The notes beneath the pieces are model-generated. The model saw only the letters and a program-made list of their open reading frames with translations, was not told where the DNA came from and did not search any database. A DNA stretch of 64,000 nucleotides, taken from positions 481,840 through 545,839 of the forward strand of contig QXEO01001570.1 of the NCBI GenBank assembly GCA_007115705.1, in the 5' to 3' direction. The stretch is from Dactylis glomerata. Lineage: Eukaryota > Streptophyta > Magnoliopsida > Poales > Poaceae. The position numbers and the translations under genes were made by a program. Positions 54,720-64,000 of this stretch are shown here, one piece after another. Within the stretch, counting starts at the first letter, position 1. Each line of letters begins with the position of its first letter.

Positions 54720-57284
54720 TGACGAGGGGTTAACTCGACAAATGTCCTAGATGAAGGACTTAGGATCGGGAAGATAGGGCATCGGATGAACTCGAAGGTA
54801 AAATCGGTCAAACAAGGTGGTTATCGAAAGTAAACGTGGGTATAAACTTGGGTTGCTTTCGATCTGTCCCACACCGTCCCCTCCTGGCCCCTATATATAG
54901 GTGGTGAGGTCTCGAGGATCGGGTGGGATCCGATACAGATTACAATATCGATATACGACATGAACTCATATTTCGACTAGTATTACAATTTGGCCTAGCT
55001 TAACGGGTGAAAGGGCATGTGCCCCCATGTGTGGTTTTGGTAATTAATGACAATCCCTATGGACTAATGTTTGCATTGAGTCATATTTGTAGGACTTGTC
55101 CGTAGACAATGCTTGATCCATATGTTGGGTTCAAGGTTGTAAGAAGTTGAATATAAAGAAGATTATGTGATGACCAAGGTGTTATTCAAGGAGTGATCCG
55201 AAGATTGGTCATAAGGGAGTTGAGCCTATAGAGTGTGTCTTGAGGAATAAGATGGAGTGAACTCTCATGTGCATTCTCAAGACATCATCATTATGAAAGA
55301 AGAAGATGAAGTGCAATGTTGATCAAGTCAAAGCGCAAGATCAAGATAGGCTTCTAGAAGATATCATTTGCTTGAAGCTCGTTGTCCATTTGGTGGGAAT
55401 GGACATGTGAAGATATTTCTCTAGTGTCTCTCCCATAGTGAAGTATGGGGGAGCAATCCGCAAGACTTCACCGAGCAAGCGCAATCAAGAAAGGTAGTCC
55501 AACTTGAGAAGATCAAGATCGTCACCATCTAGTTCAAGTGGAATGCTCAAGGCAAAGGTATGTTCTTGATAGGGTTTCTTTCTTACCGGTCTCATAGTGT
55601 GGGAGACCGGGTTTAGGATCGATAGTCGTACTATCAAGAGGGGCTCTCGAGTGAGTAGCTTATTCGTATCGTTCGGAGAGAGCTCAAACCTTTGCATACT
55701 TGGCATTATCTTTCTTGGTTCTTATTTAGATTTTATCCATGTGAGGTTCTAGATCTTGTGGTTGTTTCCATGACAAGCTCTAGCTCATCAAAAATGGATT
55801 TCGTATGGAACTCTTATTGCGTTTTTGGTGTTTGGAGAATTTATCGGTTCCTCATATAGAGACTCTTATTACCTCTAAATTCATAGTAAATTCTCCCTTG
55901 CTGGTTCTTATTATTTCCACCTTTTGTGAGGTTCTCCTTGTTGTTAGCTTTCCAACAAAATTGGTTTCATCTCATTCGGAGTTTCCTTGCAAAAGTTATT
56001 TGGTTTTTGGGCGAGCCGCCGGACCGTCCGGCGGCGGACCAGAAATTTCTGGCGGTCCCGCCGAACCGCACTACTGAAGGGCTTTCTGGCGACCGCCGGA
56101 CTGTCCGCCGGACCGTCCGGCGAAAAGTCCGGCGGCGCCGGACTTTCCGCCGAACTTTGGCGGGATTTGCTTCCAACGGCCAGATTTTCCCCACCTATAA
56201 ATACCCTTCTTCTTCCTTGAACCAACCACATTTTTGGGCTTCTCTCTCCTCCATTGTTGACCTTCAAAGCTTGCCCTCCCTCCTCCATTCCCTCCATGTT
56301 TCTTGCATCTTTTTAAGGGAAAAGAGAGAGGAGATCTAGATCTACATTTCCACCAATCACTTTCTCCTCTAAGTGAGGGGAACCTATTAGATCTAGATCT
56401 TGGAGTTCTTTGTGGATTTCCTCCTTGTTCTTCCTCTCATATCCTCCATAGCATTTGTTGCTTTGGTAGGATTTGGGAGAGAAGGATTTGAGCACTTCGT
56501 GTGTTCTTGCCATTGCATTTGGTGCATCGGTTTGAGTTCTCCTCGGAGATTCGGTGGTAAAAGCAAGAAGCTTATTTCCTCTTGGGTTCTTGGAACCCTA
56601 GATGGCTCAGTGGATTTCTTGGGGACCTCCAATTAAGTTGTGGAGATCTTCCCAAGCTTTGTGGTGCCTCCGTGGCGATTATTGGGAGCCTCCAATTGAG
56701 TTGTGGAGTGTGCCCCAATCTTAGTGGCTTTGTGGATTTGGGAGCCTCCAATTAAGTTGTGGAGTAGCCCCAAGCTTTGTGCGGGATCGGTGACCGCCCT
56801 CAAGGGTCCCATAGTGGATCGGGTCTTCCATCTTGGTGGGAGGGCTCGAGGAGATTACGGTGAGCCTCCGTGGCGTTTGGTGAGCCTTGTGCCTCCACAC
56901 CGCTCCAACGGAGATTAGCACCCGCAAGGGTGTGAACTTTGGGATACATCATTGTCTCCGCATGCCTCGGTTATTTCTATACCCGAGCTCCTTTACTTAT
57001 GCAATTTACTTTGTGATAGCCTTCGTGCTTGAAGTTATATATATCTTGCTATCACATAGTTGCTCATCTTGTTTAGCATAAGTTGTTGGTGCACATAGGT
57101 GAACCTAGTTTATTTAGGTTTTGTATGCTTGGCAAATTAAACGTTAGTTTTATTCCGCATTTGTCAAGCCGCTCGTAAAAGTTTTAAATCGCCTATTCAC
57201 CCCTCCCTCTAGGCGACATCCGTGTCCTTTCAACGGGCCTCAGGGGTAGCTAACTAACGGGCTCTATTATCTATACCCTTGTCA
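54720..57284 (-). repeat. G5 5' LTR, split by a nested solo LTR
   Basis: Parts are 54720-55007 and 57238-57284, plus one copy of the ACGGG duplication. Joined they give 335 bp, matching 44634-44968 with about a dozen mismatches. Confidence 0.9.
55008..57232 (+). mobile_element. Maximus-like Copia solo LTR, 2225 bp
   Basis: It runs from TGAAAGGGCATGTGCC to CGTGTCCTTTCA, with TSD ACGGG (55003-55007 and 57233-57237). A GC-rich palindrome cluster of GCCGGACCGTCCGGC-type words lies at 56010-56160, with TATAAATA at 56196-56203. The later half has repeated GGGAGCCTCCAATT words. C2 carries diverged relatives of this LTR in minus orientation. Confidence 0.9.
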
Positions 57285-60041
57285 ACTACCTCGCATAGAT
57301 CGAATAATCGACGCCATAGCGGGGTGTGCAAAGCTTTCCTTCCTGGATGCATATTCAGGCTACAATCAGATCAAGCTAAAGAAAGAAGACGAAGAAAAAA
57401 CAGCCTTCATAACACCATACGTCGTCTTCTGCTATCAAGTCATGCCTTTTGGCCTCAAGAACGCAGGAGCAACCTATCAAAGGATGATGCAAAATTGTCT
57501 CGGAAGTCAAGTAGGCCAGAACATCCAAGTCTACATCGACGACGTAGTTATCACCACAATAAAAGAGGATGCTTTAATCAGTGACCTAAAAGAAACTTTT
57601 GACAACCTCGATAGGTACAAGCTAAAACTCAACCCGACAAAGTGTTCTTTTGGCGTTTCCACAGGACAACTTTTGGGATTCCTGGTATCAACAAGAGGAA
57701 TAGAGGCAAACCCAGAGAAAATTCAGGCGATACTAACGATGGGAAAACCAGCTAAGCTCCACGAAGTACAGCAACTCGCAGGACGCGTAGCAGCGCTAAG
57801 TCGATTTATTGCATGGCTAGGAGAAAAGGCCCTCCCTTTCTACGCACTCATGAAGAAGTCAGATAAAAAATTCGAGTGGACAGAAGAGGCAGATGCAGCG
57901 TTTTCATAGCTGAAAAAAGTGCTTTCCACACCACCAGTGCTGGTCGCACCAAAGGAAAGAGAACCACTACTAATGTACATCGCCGCTACACATCAGGTGG
58001 TGAGCACGATGTTAGTAGTCGAAAGAAGTGAGGAAGGGAAGGCGCATGGAGTTCAGCGACCAGTATACTTCCTCAGCAAAGTATTATCACCATCTAAACA
58101 GCATTACCCGCATTATCAAAAGTTAGCATACAGTGTGTTCACAACAGCAAGGAAGCTACGACAGTATTTCACAGTGCATCCAATTATAGTGGTTAACGAA
58201 GCACCACTATCAAACATACTGAATAACCCCGAAGCAATAGGACGTGTCTCCTTATGGGGAATCGAACTGTCCCCTCTGGACATCACTACGAGAAAAGAAA
58301 AGCTATCAAATCCCAAGTGCTACCAGACTTCACAGCAGAGTGGTTAGAACTGCAAAACACAGGACCACCTAATCTATCAAGTGTTTGGACAATGTACTTT
58401 GACGGATCAAAAAGGGTTCAAGGAGCAGGAGTAGGAGTAGTCTTAATATCTCCACAAGGGGACAAGCTAAAATATGTGCTAAGGATGAGTTTCCCACAAG
58501 CTTCCAACAACGAAGCCGAGTACGAGGCCCTGTTGCACGGTATGAAGATGGCCAAAGCATGTGCAGCAACTCGACTGAAAATATTTGGGGACTCGAATCT
58601 CGTAGTCCAGCAGGTGATGAACCATTGTGATGCCGTCAGCGACAACATGACAACATAACGAAATTTGTATTATTACCTGGAAGGAACTTTCGACGGATGT
58701 GAACTCTCGCATGTCAGCAGAGCTAGCAACGAGGAAGTCGATAATCTGGCAAACATCGGGTCTCAATGCCTGCCGATATCGCCAGGAGTCTTTTGGGAAG
58801 AAATTGTAGAGAGATCAATAAAAGGCAGCAAAACTTCGGGTTCAGGAGAACCAAGTTAGCATGCGACAGCAGGCTCGAGGGCTAGCAAAACAGGAACAGA
58901 GAGCACAGCAGAACCGGAGGAGGTCATGATGATCAAAGAAACTTGGATGCAGCCATACTTAGCATACATGATGAACAAAACACTACCCGAAGACATAGTC
59001 GAAGCACGAAGGATAATACGACGATCCAAAGCTTTTGTCATACTATAGGGAAAACTGTACAAGAAAAGCATAACTGGCATGTTGCAATGATGCGTCACCC
59101 CGCAGGAAGGGCAAGTTATATTATCCTTCGTCACGTCCTGACCACACGCACCGGCAGCAGAACTCCAGCCAATACCACTGTCGTGACCCTTTGCACGATG
59201 GGGTTTGGACATGGTAGGGAAATTGCACAAGTCATGGCTCGGAGGACATGTCTATATGTTGGTGGCACTCGATAAATTCACTAAGTGGGTAGAGGCAGCC
59301 CCGGTAACAACTCAGGATTCCATAACAGCAATCATCATCAAGTCGATAATATTTCCCTTTGGAGTACCTCACAACATCATCACAGATAACGACACGAACT
59401 TCACGTCCAAGGAATTCAAAGGCTACTACGAGAGTATGGGGATCAAATTGAAGTTTCATCTGTTGCACACCCAAAGACGAACGGGCAAGTTGAAAAAGCA
59501 AACGGCTTAATATGCAATGGAATAAAGAAGAGGTTGCTAGCACCACTGGAAAAAGCCAAACACGTTTGGGGTATATGAATTACCCTCCGTGCTCTGGAGT
59601 CTGAGAACTACGCCTAATACAACTACTCAAGAAACACCTTTCTTTCTGGTCCATGGCGTAGAAGCCGTGCTTCCAGTCGAAATCACTCATGAAGCTCCCA
59701 GAATTGCGGCTTATGATGAAACGACTTCTACTGAGGCACTGCAAGACGATGTCAACGCACTCGACGAAGCAAGAGATGTGGTGCTAGCCAGAGCTACACA
59801 ATATCAGCAAAGTCTGCAAAACTATCACAATACTCAAGTTCGACCCCGTTCTTTCGTAGTGGGAGATCTAGTCCTACGGCTAAAGCAGGACGGCCATGGC
59901 AAATTAGAGTCACCATGGGTGGGACCCTACATTGTCACCGAAGTCATACTAGGAGGAGCGTACCGATTACAAGATAAAAAGACAGGCAAAGACGAAAGCA
60001 ACCCGTGGAACGCAGAGCAACTCTGGCATTTTTACGCATGA
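57285..60041 (+). pseudogene. pol: G2 pol continued: RT, RNase H domains, integrase; decayed
   Basis: Resumes RT after the ACTAC duplication. Catalytic YIDDVV is at about 57531-57548. TAG at 57907-57909, a frameshift near 58290, TAA at 58656-58658, TAG at 58857-58859 and further lesions follow. Near 59105-59145 about 110 bp present in G1 is missing, removing the integrase zinc domain. The DDE core is broken by an indel near 59450-59515. The C-terminal domain (GDLVLRLKQDGHG) is open from 59589 to TGA at 60039-60041. Confidence 0.87.
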
Positions 60042-60477
60042 GAATACTTCCCTGATAAACTTTGCAACAACAGCAAATGGAGAACTTCGAGTTATGACCC
60101 TCTAAACCCAGAACATGAGGCCACAGGTCGGGTTTCTTAGGTCGACTCTACGATATGTAATACGACGATTTTCCGCTCGGGGGCTTCAACCCTCGAGTCA
60201 TTATGATAAAATAGTATAAATATTATTGAGATCATGTATTCATGTTTTCTCATGGGTAATTATGGGATTGTTTGCAACACTCAATTCGGTAATCAAAGAG
60301 CAACCAGCAAACAAGCAAAAGCACATCGATGCTAACATAAAACACCTCGGAACATTGATAGTTCCCTTGGTCTCATAGTAAGGACGATACCATAAAGTAG
60401 AGTTCATCACATATAATTATTACACAATTCGACCAAAGGGTACAAGCAAAAGGATTTCATCCAGAAGAAGACAACAT
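60042..60477. other. G2 spacer between integrase and the antisense gene
   Basis: Equivalent to 24873-25311 in G1, with the CCGCTCGGGGGCTTCAACCC word at 60172-60191. No coding frame is seen. Confidence 0.6.
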
Positions 60478-61068
60478 TTATTGAAAGTGTACTTCTGCCT
60501 CATACTTCTTTTGGCATTGTGTGCAATCAAAGATTTTCACATCAAACTTTGACGTGCCGCAGTGGTAATCGAAAAGCATGAAGAAACCTTGATGCATATC
60601 ATGATCCTCTACAAATTGGGGCCAGCCGCCCCTGAAGTACATCTCGCCACGACTGTCATAGTACACCTCCACTTCATATGGAGTTCCTCCTCCAGACTCT
60701 TCACGCAGGATGGCTTCACGGAGCTCGCGCCCGTCCATAAATTGAGTGAACTTGAGCGGAACACGCTGCTGCTCACAACATTGATCACCGGCGATAACAA
60801 AGAAGGAGAAACGATTGACAGGAGGAGGAGGAGAAGCATTGCGAGGAGCAGTGTTCGCATCCACAACTTGGCGATCAATAAAAGAGAAAGGTTTAGGTTT
60901 GTTCTTACTCCCCAAGGGGCGACCGGGGCGCCGCTTCATGGTTATGGCAAACGACGAAGCCACCCTGGACAAATCCTTGGGCTCGTTCTTACTACCGCCC
61001 GGACAGCTGCGCCCATGCTTCTCCATCACGGCGCCGGCGTCTATGTCGATAACACCGGCATCCGCCAT
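60478..61068 (-). CDS. G2 antisense accessory gene: AT-hook and B3-like protein, intact
   Basis: 196 aa, complete. The first AT-hook is degenerate (HGRSCPGGSKNE), the second is good (KRRPGRPLGSKNKPK). The B3-like region is well kept: VPLKFTQFMDG, EVEVYYDSRG, YFRGGWPQFVEDH, GFFMLFDYH, TSKFDVKIFD. The C-terminus has four to five residues more than the G1 protein. It is open although this is the oldest copy and its gag and pol are heavily damaged. Function unknown; DNA binding is inferred. Confidence 0.85.
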   Translation of the reverse strand: MADAGVIDIDAGAVMEKHGRSCPGGSKNEPKDLSRVASSFAITMKRRPGRPLGSKNKPKPFSFIDRQVVDANTAPRNASPPPPVNRFSFFVIAGDQCCEQQRVPLKFTQFMDGRELREAILREESGGGTPYEVEVYYDSRGEMYFRGGWPQFVEDHDMHQGFFMLFDYHCGTSKFDVKIFDCTQCQKKYEAEVHFQ

Positions 61069-61193
61069 CAGGAGATCGGTTTGGCAAGAAGGAAACCCTA
61101 GATGAGATTTGAAGGATGAAGATGATGCGGCGGAGGAGACCTACAGTGGAAGGTTTAGGGTTTCCCTTGGCAAGCCAAGGCCCCTTATTTATA
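61069..61193 (-). promoter_or_regulatory. Promoter and 5' UTR of the G2 antisense gene
   Basis: On the minus strand TATAAATA (61193 to 61186), AAACCCTAAACC, then CATCTAGGGTTTCC shortly before ATG 61068. The elements are as in G1 and G5. Confidence 0.8.
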
Positions 61194-62185
61194 AGGTACC
61201 TTAAATGGGCCTTTACAAACTAAAGGTCTAGGCTTTATCGTTTCGTCCAGAAGAGAAAGGAAACAGTAGGAAAGAAAAAGAGGATTATCGTTATTCAAGA
61301 AAAATAAGTTACAAAGAAGAAATACTTGAGTCTATAACAGGCTGCAAGCACCCTCTTATATCCTCGGGGGCTACTACCATCGGGAGCGCTAGGCACGCAC
61401 CCAATGAAATTAAACAAAAGAATAATGCGACTTGGTAGATGAGAAGACAGAATACTTGAGCCTATACTCAAAAAACTTTCGACTATAGCCTCTGGGGCTA
61501 CTACCATTGGGAGCACTAGTAGTGCACCCGATGGCGATAGAAAACATTGACTACTAATCGAAAGAGTCATCGACTTCATTGTCGACAAGATTAACTCGAA
61601 GTGGTTTCACTACCATCGGGAGAGATTTGCGACTTGTTGAAAAAACAAACTCGATGATTTTTTACATTGAAACAGTCAAACAAGGCTGGAGTAATTAAAG
61701 TTATGATTCTCGAGTTGCGTCATCGCGACAAAACTTGAATGTCGTGATTGTAACAAATCATGAAGATAAGACCCTAGGATCCGTCTTGTGTGGCCTAGTA
61801 TACGCACCTGAATGCGCTCTGCTAGTAATTTTACATATCCACAATGCGAAGAAAAATCCCGGTGGACGCACTAGGTACCCTGAGAATTAATGGGATCCTT
61901 TCTTTGTAAGTCCTAAATGCGACAAAAGATTGGGTTAGACCAGGTACCAGACTCAAGTCCAGGGGCTTAAGTCTGAAGTAGGTAGAAAGTTTCTGCTCCG
62001 GCAGTTAACTGGTTTTATGATCCATCAGATAAGCCAGGCTTGTTAACCAAAATCCCCTTGAGAAATAAAATAGATTGTTTAAATGAATACAGGGCAAAGA
62101 AGAAGTCGAAAATTGATCAAGTCGAAGATATGAAGATTTGAGATTCAACCCGAATCTACAATTCTGATAGAATCTCGGGGGCTAC
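61194..62185 (+). other. G2 3' non-coding region with hairpins and PPT
   Basis: CTACCATCGGGAG-type words occur three times (about 61374, 61500 and 61610), two with GCACGCACCCAATG-like or GTGCACCCGATGG tails. The conserved hairpin is at 61706-61740 (inner stem GTTGCG, loop TCAT, CGCGAC). The PPT CTCGGGGGCTAC ends at 62185. Confidence 0.65.
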
Positions 62186-62520
62186 TGACAAGGGTATAGC
62201 TAATAGAGCCCACTATCTGTGTACCCATGAGGCCCGTTAAGCTGGGCCCAGGCATAGTCATAGTCGAAATACGAGTCTGTATCGTATAGGGATATTGTAA
62301 TTTGTATTGAACCCGACCGGTTCCTTGAGACTTGGCCACCTATATATAGGGGCCAGGAGAGGCCGGCCAGGGACAGATTGAGATTGAGCCAAGTTCAGTA
62401 CCATGCTTATTCTCGATACACGCCTTGTTTGACTGATCTTTACCTTCGAGTTCATCCGACGCCCTTTTCCCCCGATCCTAAGTCCTTCATCTTGGACATT
62501 TGTCGAGTTAACCCTCATCA
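62186..62520 (+). repeat. G2 3' LTR
   Basis: 335 bp, roughly 18-20 mismatches to 40945-41279. It ends in CCCTCATCA, where the family has CCCTCGTCA. Confidence 0.9.
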
Positions 62521-62718
62521 GCCATCTAGGGTTCCAAGAACCCAAGAGTAACAAGCTTCTCTCAAACCGATGCAATGGGAAGAACACATGAAGTGCTCAA
62601 ATCCTTATTTCCCAAATCCACCAAAAGCAACAAATTCTATGGAGGAATATGAGAGGAAGAACAAGGAGAAAATCCACAAAAAATCCAAGATATATGTCTA
62701 GATCTAATAGGTTCCCCT
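62521..62718 (-). repeat. C2 LTR, right fragment
   Basis: Matches the complement of the Maximus-like solo LTR around 56390-56600 (CTAGGGTTCCAAGAACCC, AGATCTAATAGGTTCCCC). It continues the fragment at 40743-40944 across G2 and is cut at 62719 by G3. Confidence 0.75.
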
Positions 62719-63646
62719 TGTCGGGGGGATGACCCCCGGTAGGGTCAAGAGACTAGAAAGACACAAGGCCTATGGTTGATTTCATGCCGGGTTATCAAGG
62801 AAGGGCCTGGCCGGAATATAAGAGCATCGGCCAGGCCGGCATATGTGTGTATCCCGGCTGATACTTGGATATGCCGGTATAGCCGGAATACTTATAAAAG
62901 TGTGCTGGCATATACTTAGATATGCCGGCCTAACCATTTGGTGTGTTGTGCAGGAGCAGGGGAGGCCGGATTACCCGACCCTCGTAGGTCGTTGGTCCGG
63001 CATATATGTCCTGGGTATGGCCAACGGTCATATCCGGGATACTTAAGTCAACCAAGGTGTCACATCCCTACAATCAAGGAAGAAAACATCCAAGCATGGT
63101 AGCAGAGTGGGATGGCAGGGTGCACAGTGGTGGTCTACCAACCCTCACTATGCACAAGTACAGAGCTCACCTCACAGAGGTAAGGCCACAGTTCAAGAGG
63201 TACAAGGTATAGGGATATGAAGTCCCATCGAGAGCAATCAGGGAGGAAGTCAAGGGTCGGTGCCTTCGTCAGCAAGTCCTATTTGGAGTGTAGCCCGTGT
63301 CTTGTGGTCCCTTATGACCGTTGTAACCCTGGCTACCACTATATAAGGTGGCACAGGGAGCCCTAGTAACGGGTTGGTCACTCTGTGTTCCTACACTTAG
63401 CAGTTCATCTTCCTTCTCTAGCAGAGAGCTTGGAAGCACCATTGTTGTGTACTACATCGACCCAAATATACAATCAGTAGAGCAGGAGTAGGGGTGTTAT
63501 CTCCTTACGAGAGCCCCGAACCTGGGTAGATCTGTGTTCCTTTCTGTTGTGCTCTTTAGCCCGTTCCCCTCTCCCGAATCCTCCAGCATCTAGTTCGGCC
63601 CCCATTTAAGCCATCCTATGGCACATGTTGTTTCACCACGACGACA
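62719..63646 (+). repeat. G3 5' LTR
   Basis: 928 bp from TGTCGGGGGGATGACC to CACGACGACA. The left part has repeated GCCGG(A/C)ATAT words, for example at 62811, 62837, 62871 and 62998. TATATAAG at 63340-63347 is the probable TATA box. Confidence 0.85.
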
Positions 63647-63648
63647 TT

Positions 63649-63666
63649 TGGCGCCCACAGTGGGGC
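63649..63666 (+). other. G3 primer binding site
   Basis: TGGCGCCCACAGTGGGGC begins two bases after the LTR end, the usual plant Gypsy position and sequence type. Confidence 0.75.
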
Positions 63667-63674
63667 CGATCGAT

Positions 63675-64000
63675 ATGCTGGGCGGAGTGTTCATTCGGAC
63701 GGGGTCTGTCATAGCAGCTTCGGGAGTGCGCGTGGTCTCTGGCCTCGTCCAGAGGCTAGGCTCGCTCAGTTTCGTCAGTGACAACGCCGGTTGTCTCGGT
63801 GGCCGGCCGTTCCCCAGGGATGGCCGGATTATGTCTTTCGGTTCCCACGAGGTGTACGTGGGGACTGAGAGAATTTGCAGGAAGGAGGTGCTGGTGGCGT
63901 CGGATCCTCCGTCACATCGGCTGGCTCACGCTGGGCGTAGCGCTCGCTCAGTAGAGCCGGCTGAGGTGATGATGGCCGGCACATCCGTGCCGCCGGCGGA
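63675..64000 (+). CDS. gag: G3 gag, N-terminal part (partial)
   Basis: From ATG 63675 the frame is open for 108 codons to the window end. It starts MLGGVFIRTGSVIAASG and continues with a Gly, Arg and Ser-rich sequence like the variable Gag N-termini of grass Gypsy elements. Position right after the primer site supports gag. The rest lies outside. Confidence 0.6.
   Translation, partial: MLGGVFIRTGSVIAASGVRVVSGLVQRLGSLSFVSDNAGCLGGRPFPRDGRIMSFGSHEVYVGTERICRKEVLVASDPPSHRLAHAGRSARSVEPAEVMMAGTSVPPA

Larger units (their letters stand above)
44634..57284 (-). mobile_element. G5: third member of the G1 family, reversed inside G2
   Basis: The 3' LTR is 44634-44968 and the 5' LTR 54720-57284 (335 bp once its nested solo LTR and TSD are removed). 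TSD ACTAC is at 44629-44633 and 57285-57289. About 9.0 kb without nested insertions. Orientation is opposite to the G2 host. The LTRs differ at about 12 of 335 positions, intermediate in age between G2 and G1. It hosts solo LTRs in gag (51943-53339) and in its own 5' LTR (55008-57232). Confidence 0.92.
40945..62520 (+). mobile_element. G2: older member of the G1 family, host of G5
   Basis: 335-bp LTRs at 40945-41279 and 62186-62520. The flanking duplication is imperfect: GCCGT (40940-40944) and GCCAT (62521-62525). Without G5 it is about 8.9 kb, like G1. The LTRs differ at roughly 18-20 positions, so it is the oldest family member here. Gag and pol are full of stops, shifts and a deletion of the integrase zinc domain, but the antisense gene is open. 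Confidence 0.9.
62719..64000 (+). mobile_element. G3: Ty3/Gypsy element running off the right edge
   Basis: The 5' LTR is followed by a TGGCGCC primer site and the start of gag. The 3' end and target duplication lie outside the window. Family differs from G1/G2/G5 and from G4. Confidence 0.85.

Overview
The window is plant nuclear DNA, almost certainly from a pooid grass (Triticeae or a close relative). It holds one intact, intron-rich single-copy gene at the left edge and about 58 kb of nested transposable elements of types typical of large grass genomes: SIRE/Maximus-like Copia, Tat-lineage Gypsy with two RNase H domains, a CACTA element, a gene-capturing Helitron and a Stowaway MITE. There are no rRNA, tRNA, CRISPR or bacterial features.

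Region by region. 645-4726 (+) is a ten-exon gene for a plastid CRT-like transporter (CLT family, 423 aa). 5744-36107 holds a diverged tandem triplication of a non-coding segment (copies A, B, C). Copy A carries a 94-bp Stowaway MITE. Copy B is split by a Helitron, 6480-34569, whose empty site is preserved in copy A. The Helitron itself is only about 1.5 kb and carries exons of a host gene. The rest of its 28 kb is a Gypsy element (G1, 6935-27335, TSD CCAGG), which contains a young SIRE-like Copia (C1, 8472-19944, TSD GTTAT), plus a solo Gypsy LTR (S1, 27498-27832, TSD ATTAC) and a CACTA element (27929-33776, TSD TTT).

36641-62718 is a decayed Maximus-like Copia in minus orientation (C2). Its LTR is broken by a 5'-truncated Gypsy (G4, about 38093-40742) and by G2 (40945-62520), an old member of the G1 family. 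G2 is interrupted inside its reverse transcriptase by G5 (44634-57284, minus strand, TSD ACTAC), a third member of that family. G5 in turn holds two solo LTRs (51943-53339, TSD GCCAT; 55008-57232, TSD ACGGG). At 62719 another Gypsy (G3) starts and runs off the right edge.

How the parts work together. The most interesting system is the G1/G2/G5 family: about 9 kb without nested insertions, 335-bp LTRs, gag-protease, RT, two RNase H domains and integrase. Each copy also carries, downstream of integrase and in antisense, an intronless gene with its own TATA box for a protein with AT-hooks and a B3 DNA-binding domain. All three copies share an in-frame UAG between protease and RT and a non-coding hairpin with a compensatory base change. 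LTR divergence judged by eye (G2 about 5-6%, G5 about 3.5%, G1 about 1%, C1 about 0.5%) agrees with the nesting order.

All boundaries and identities come from reading the sequence; no database search was run.
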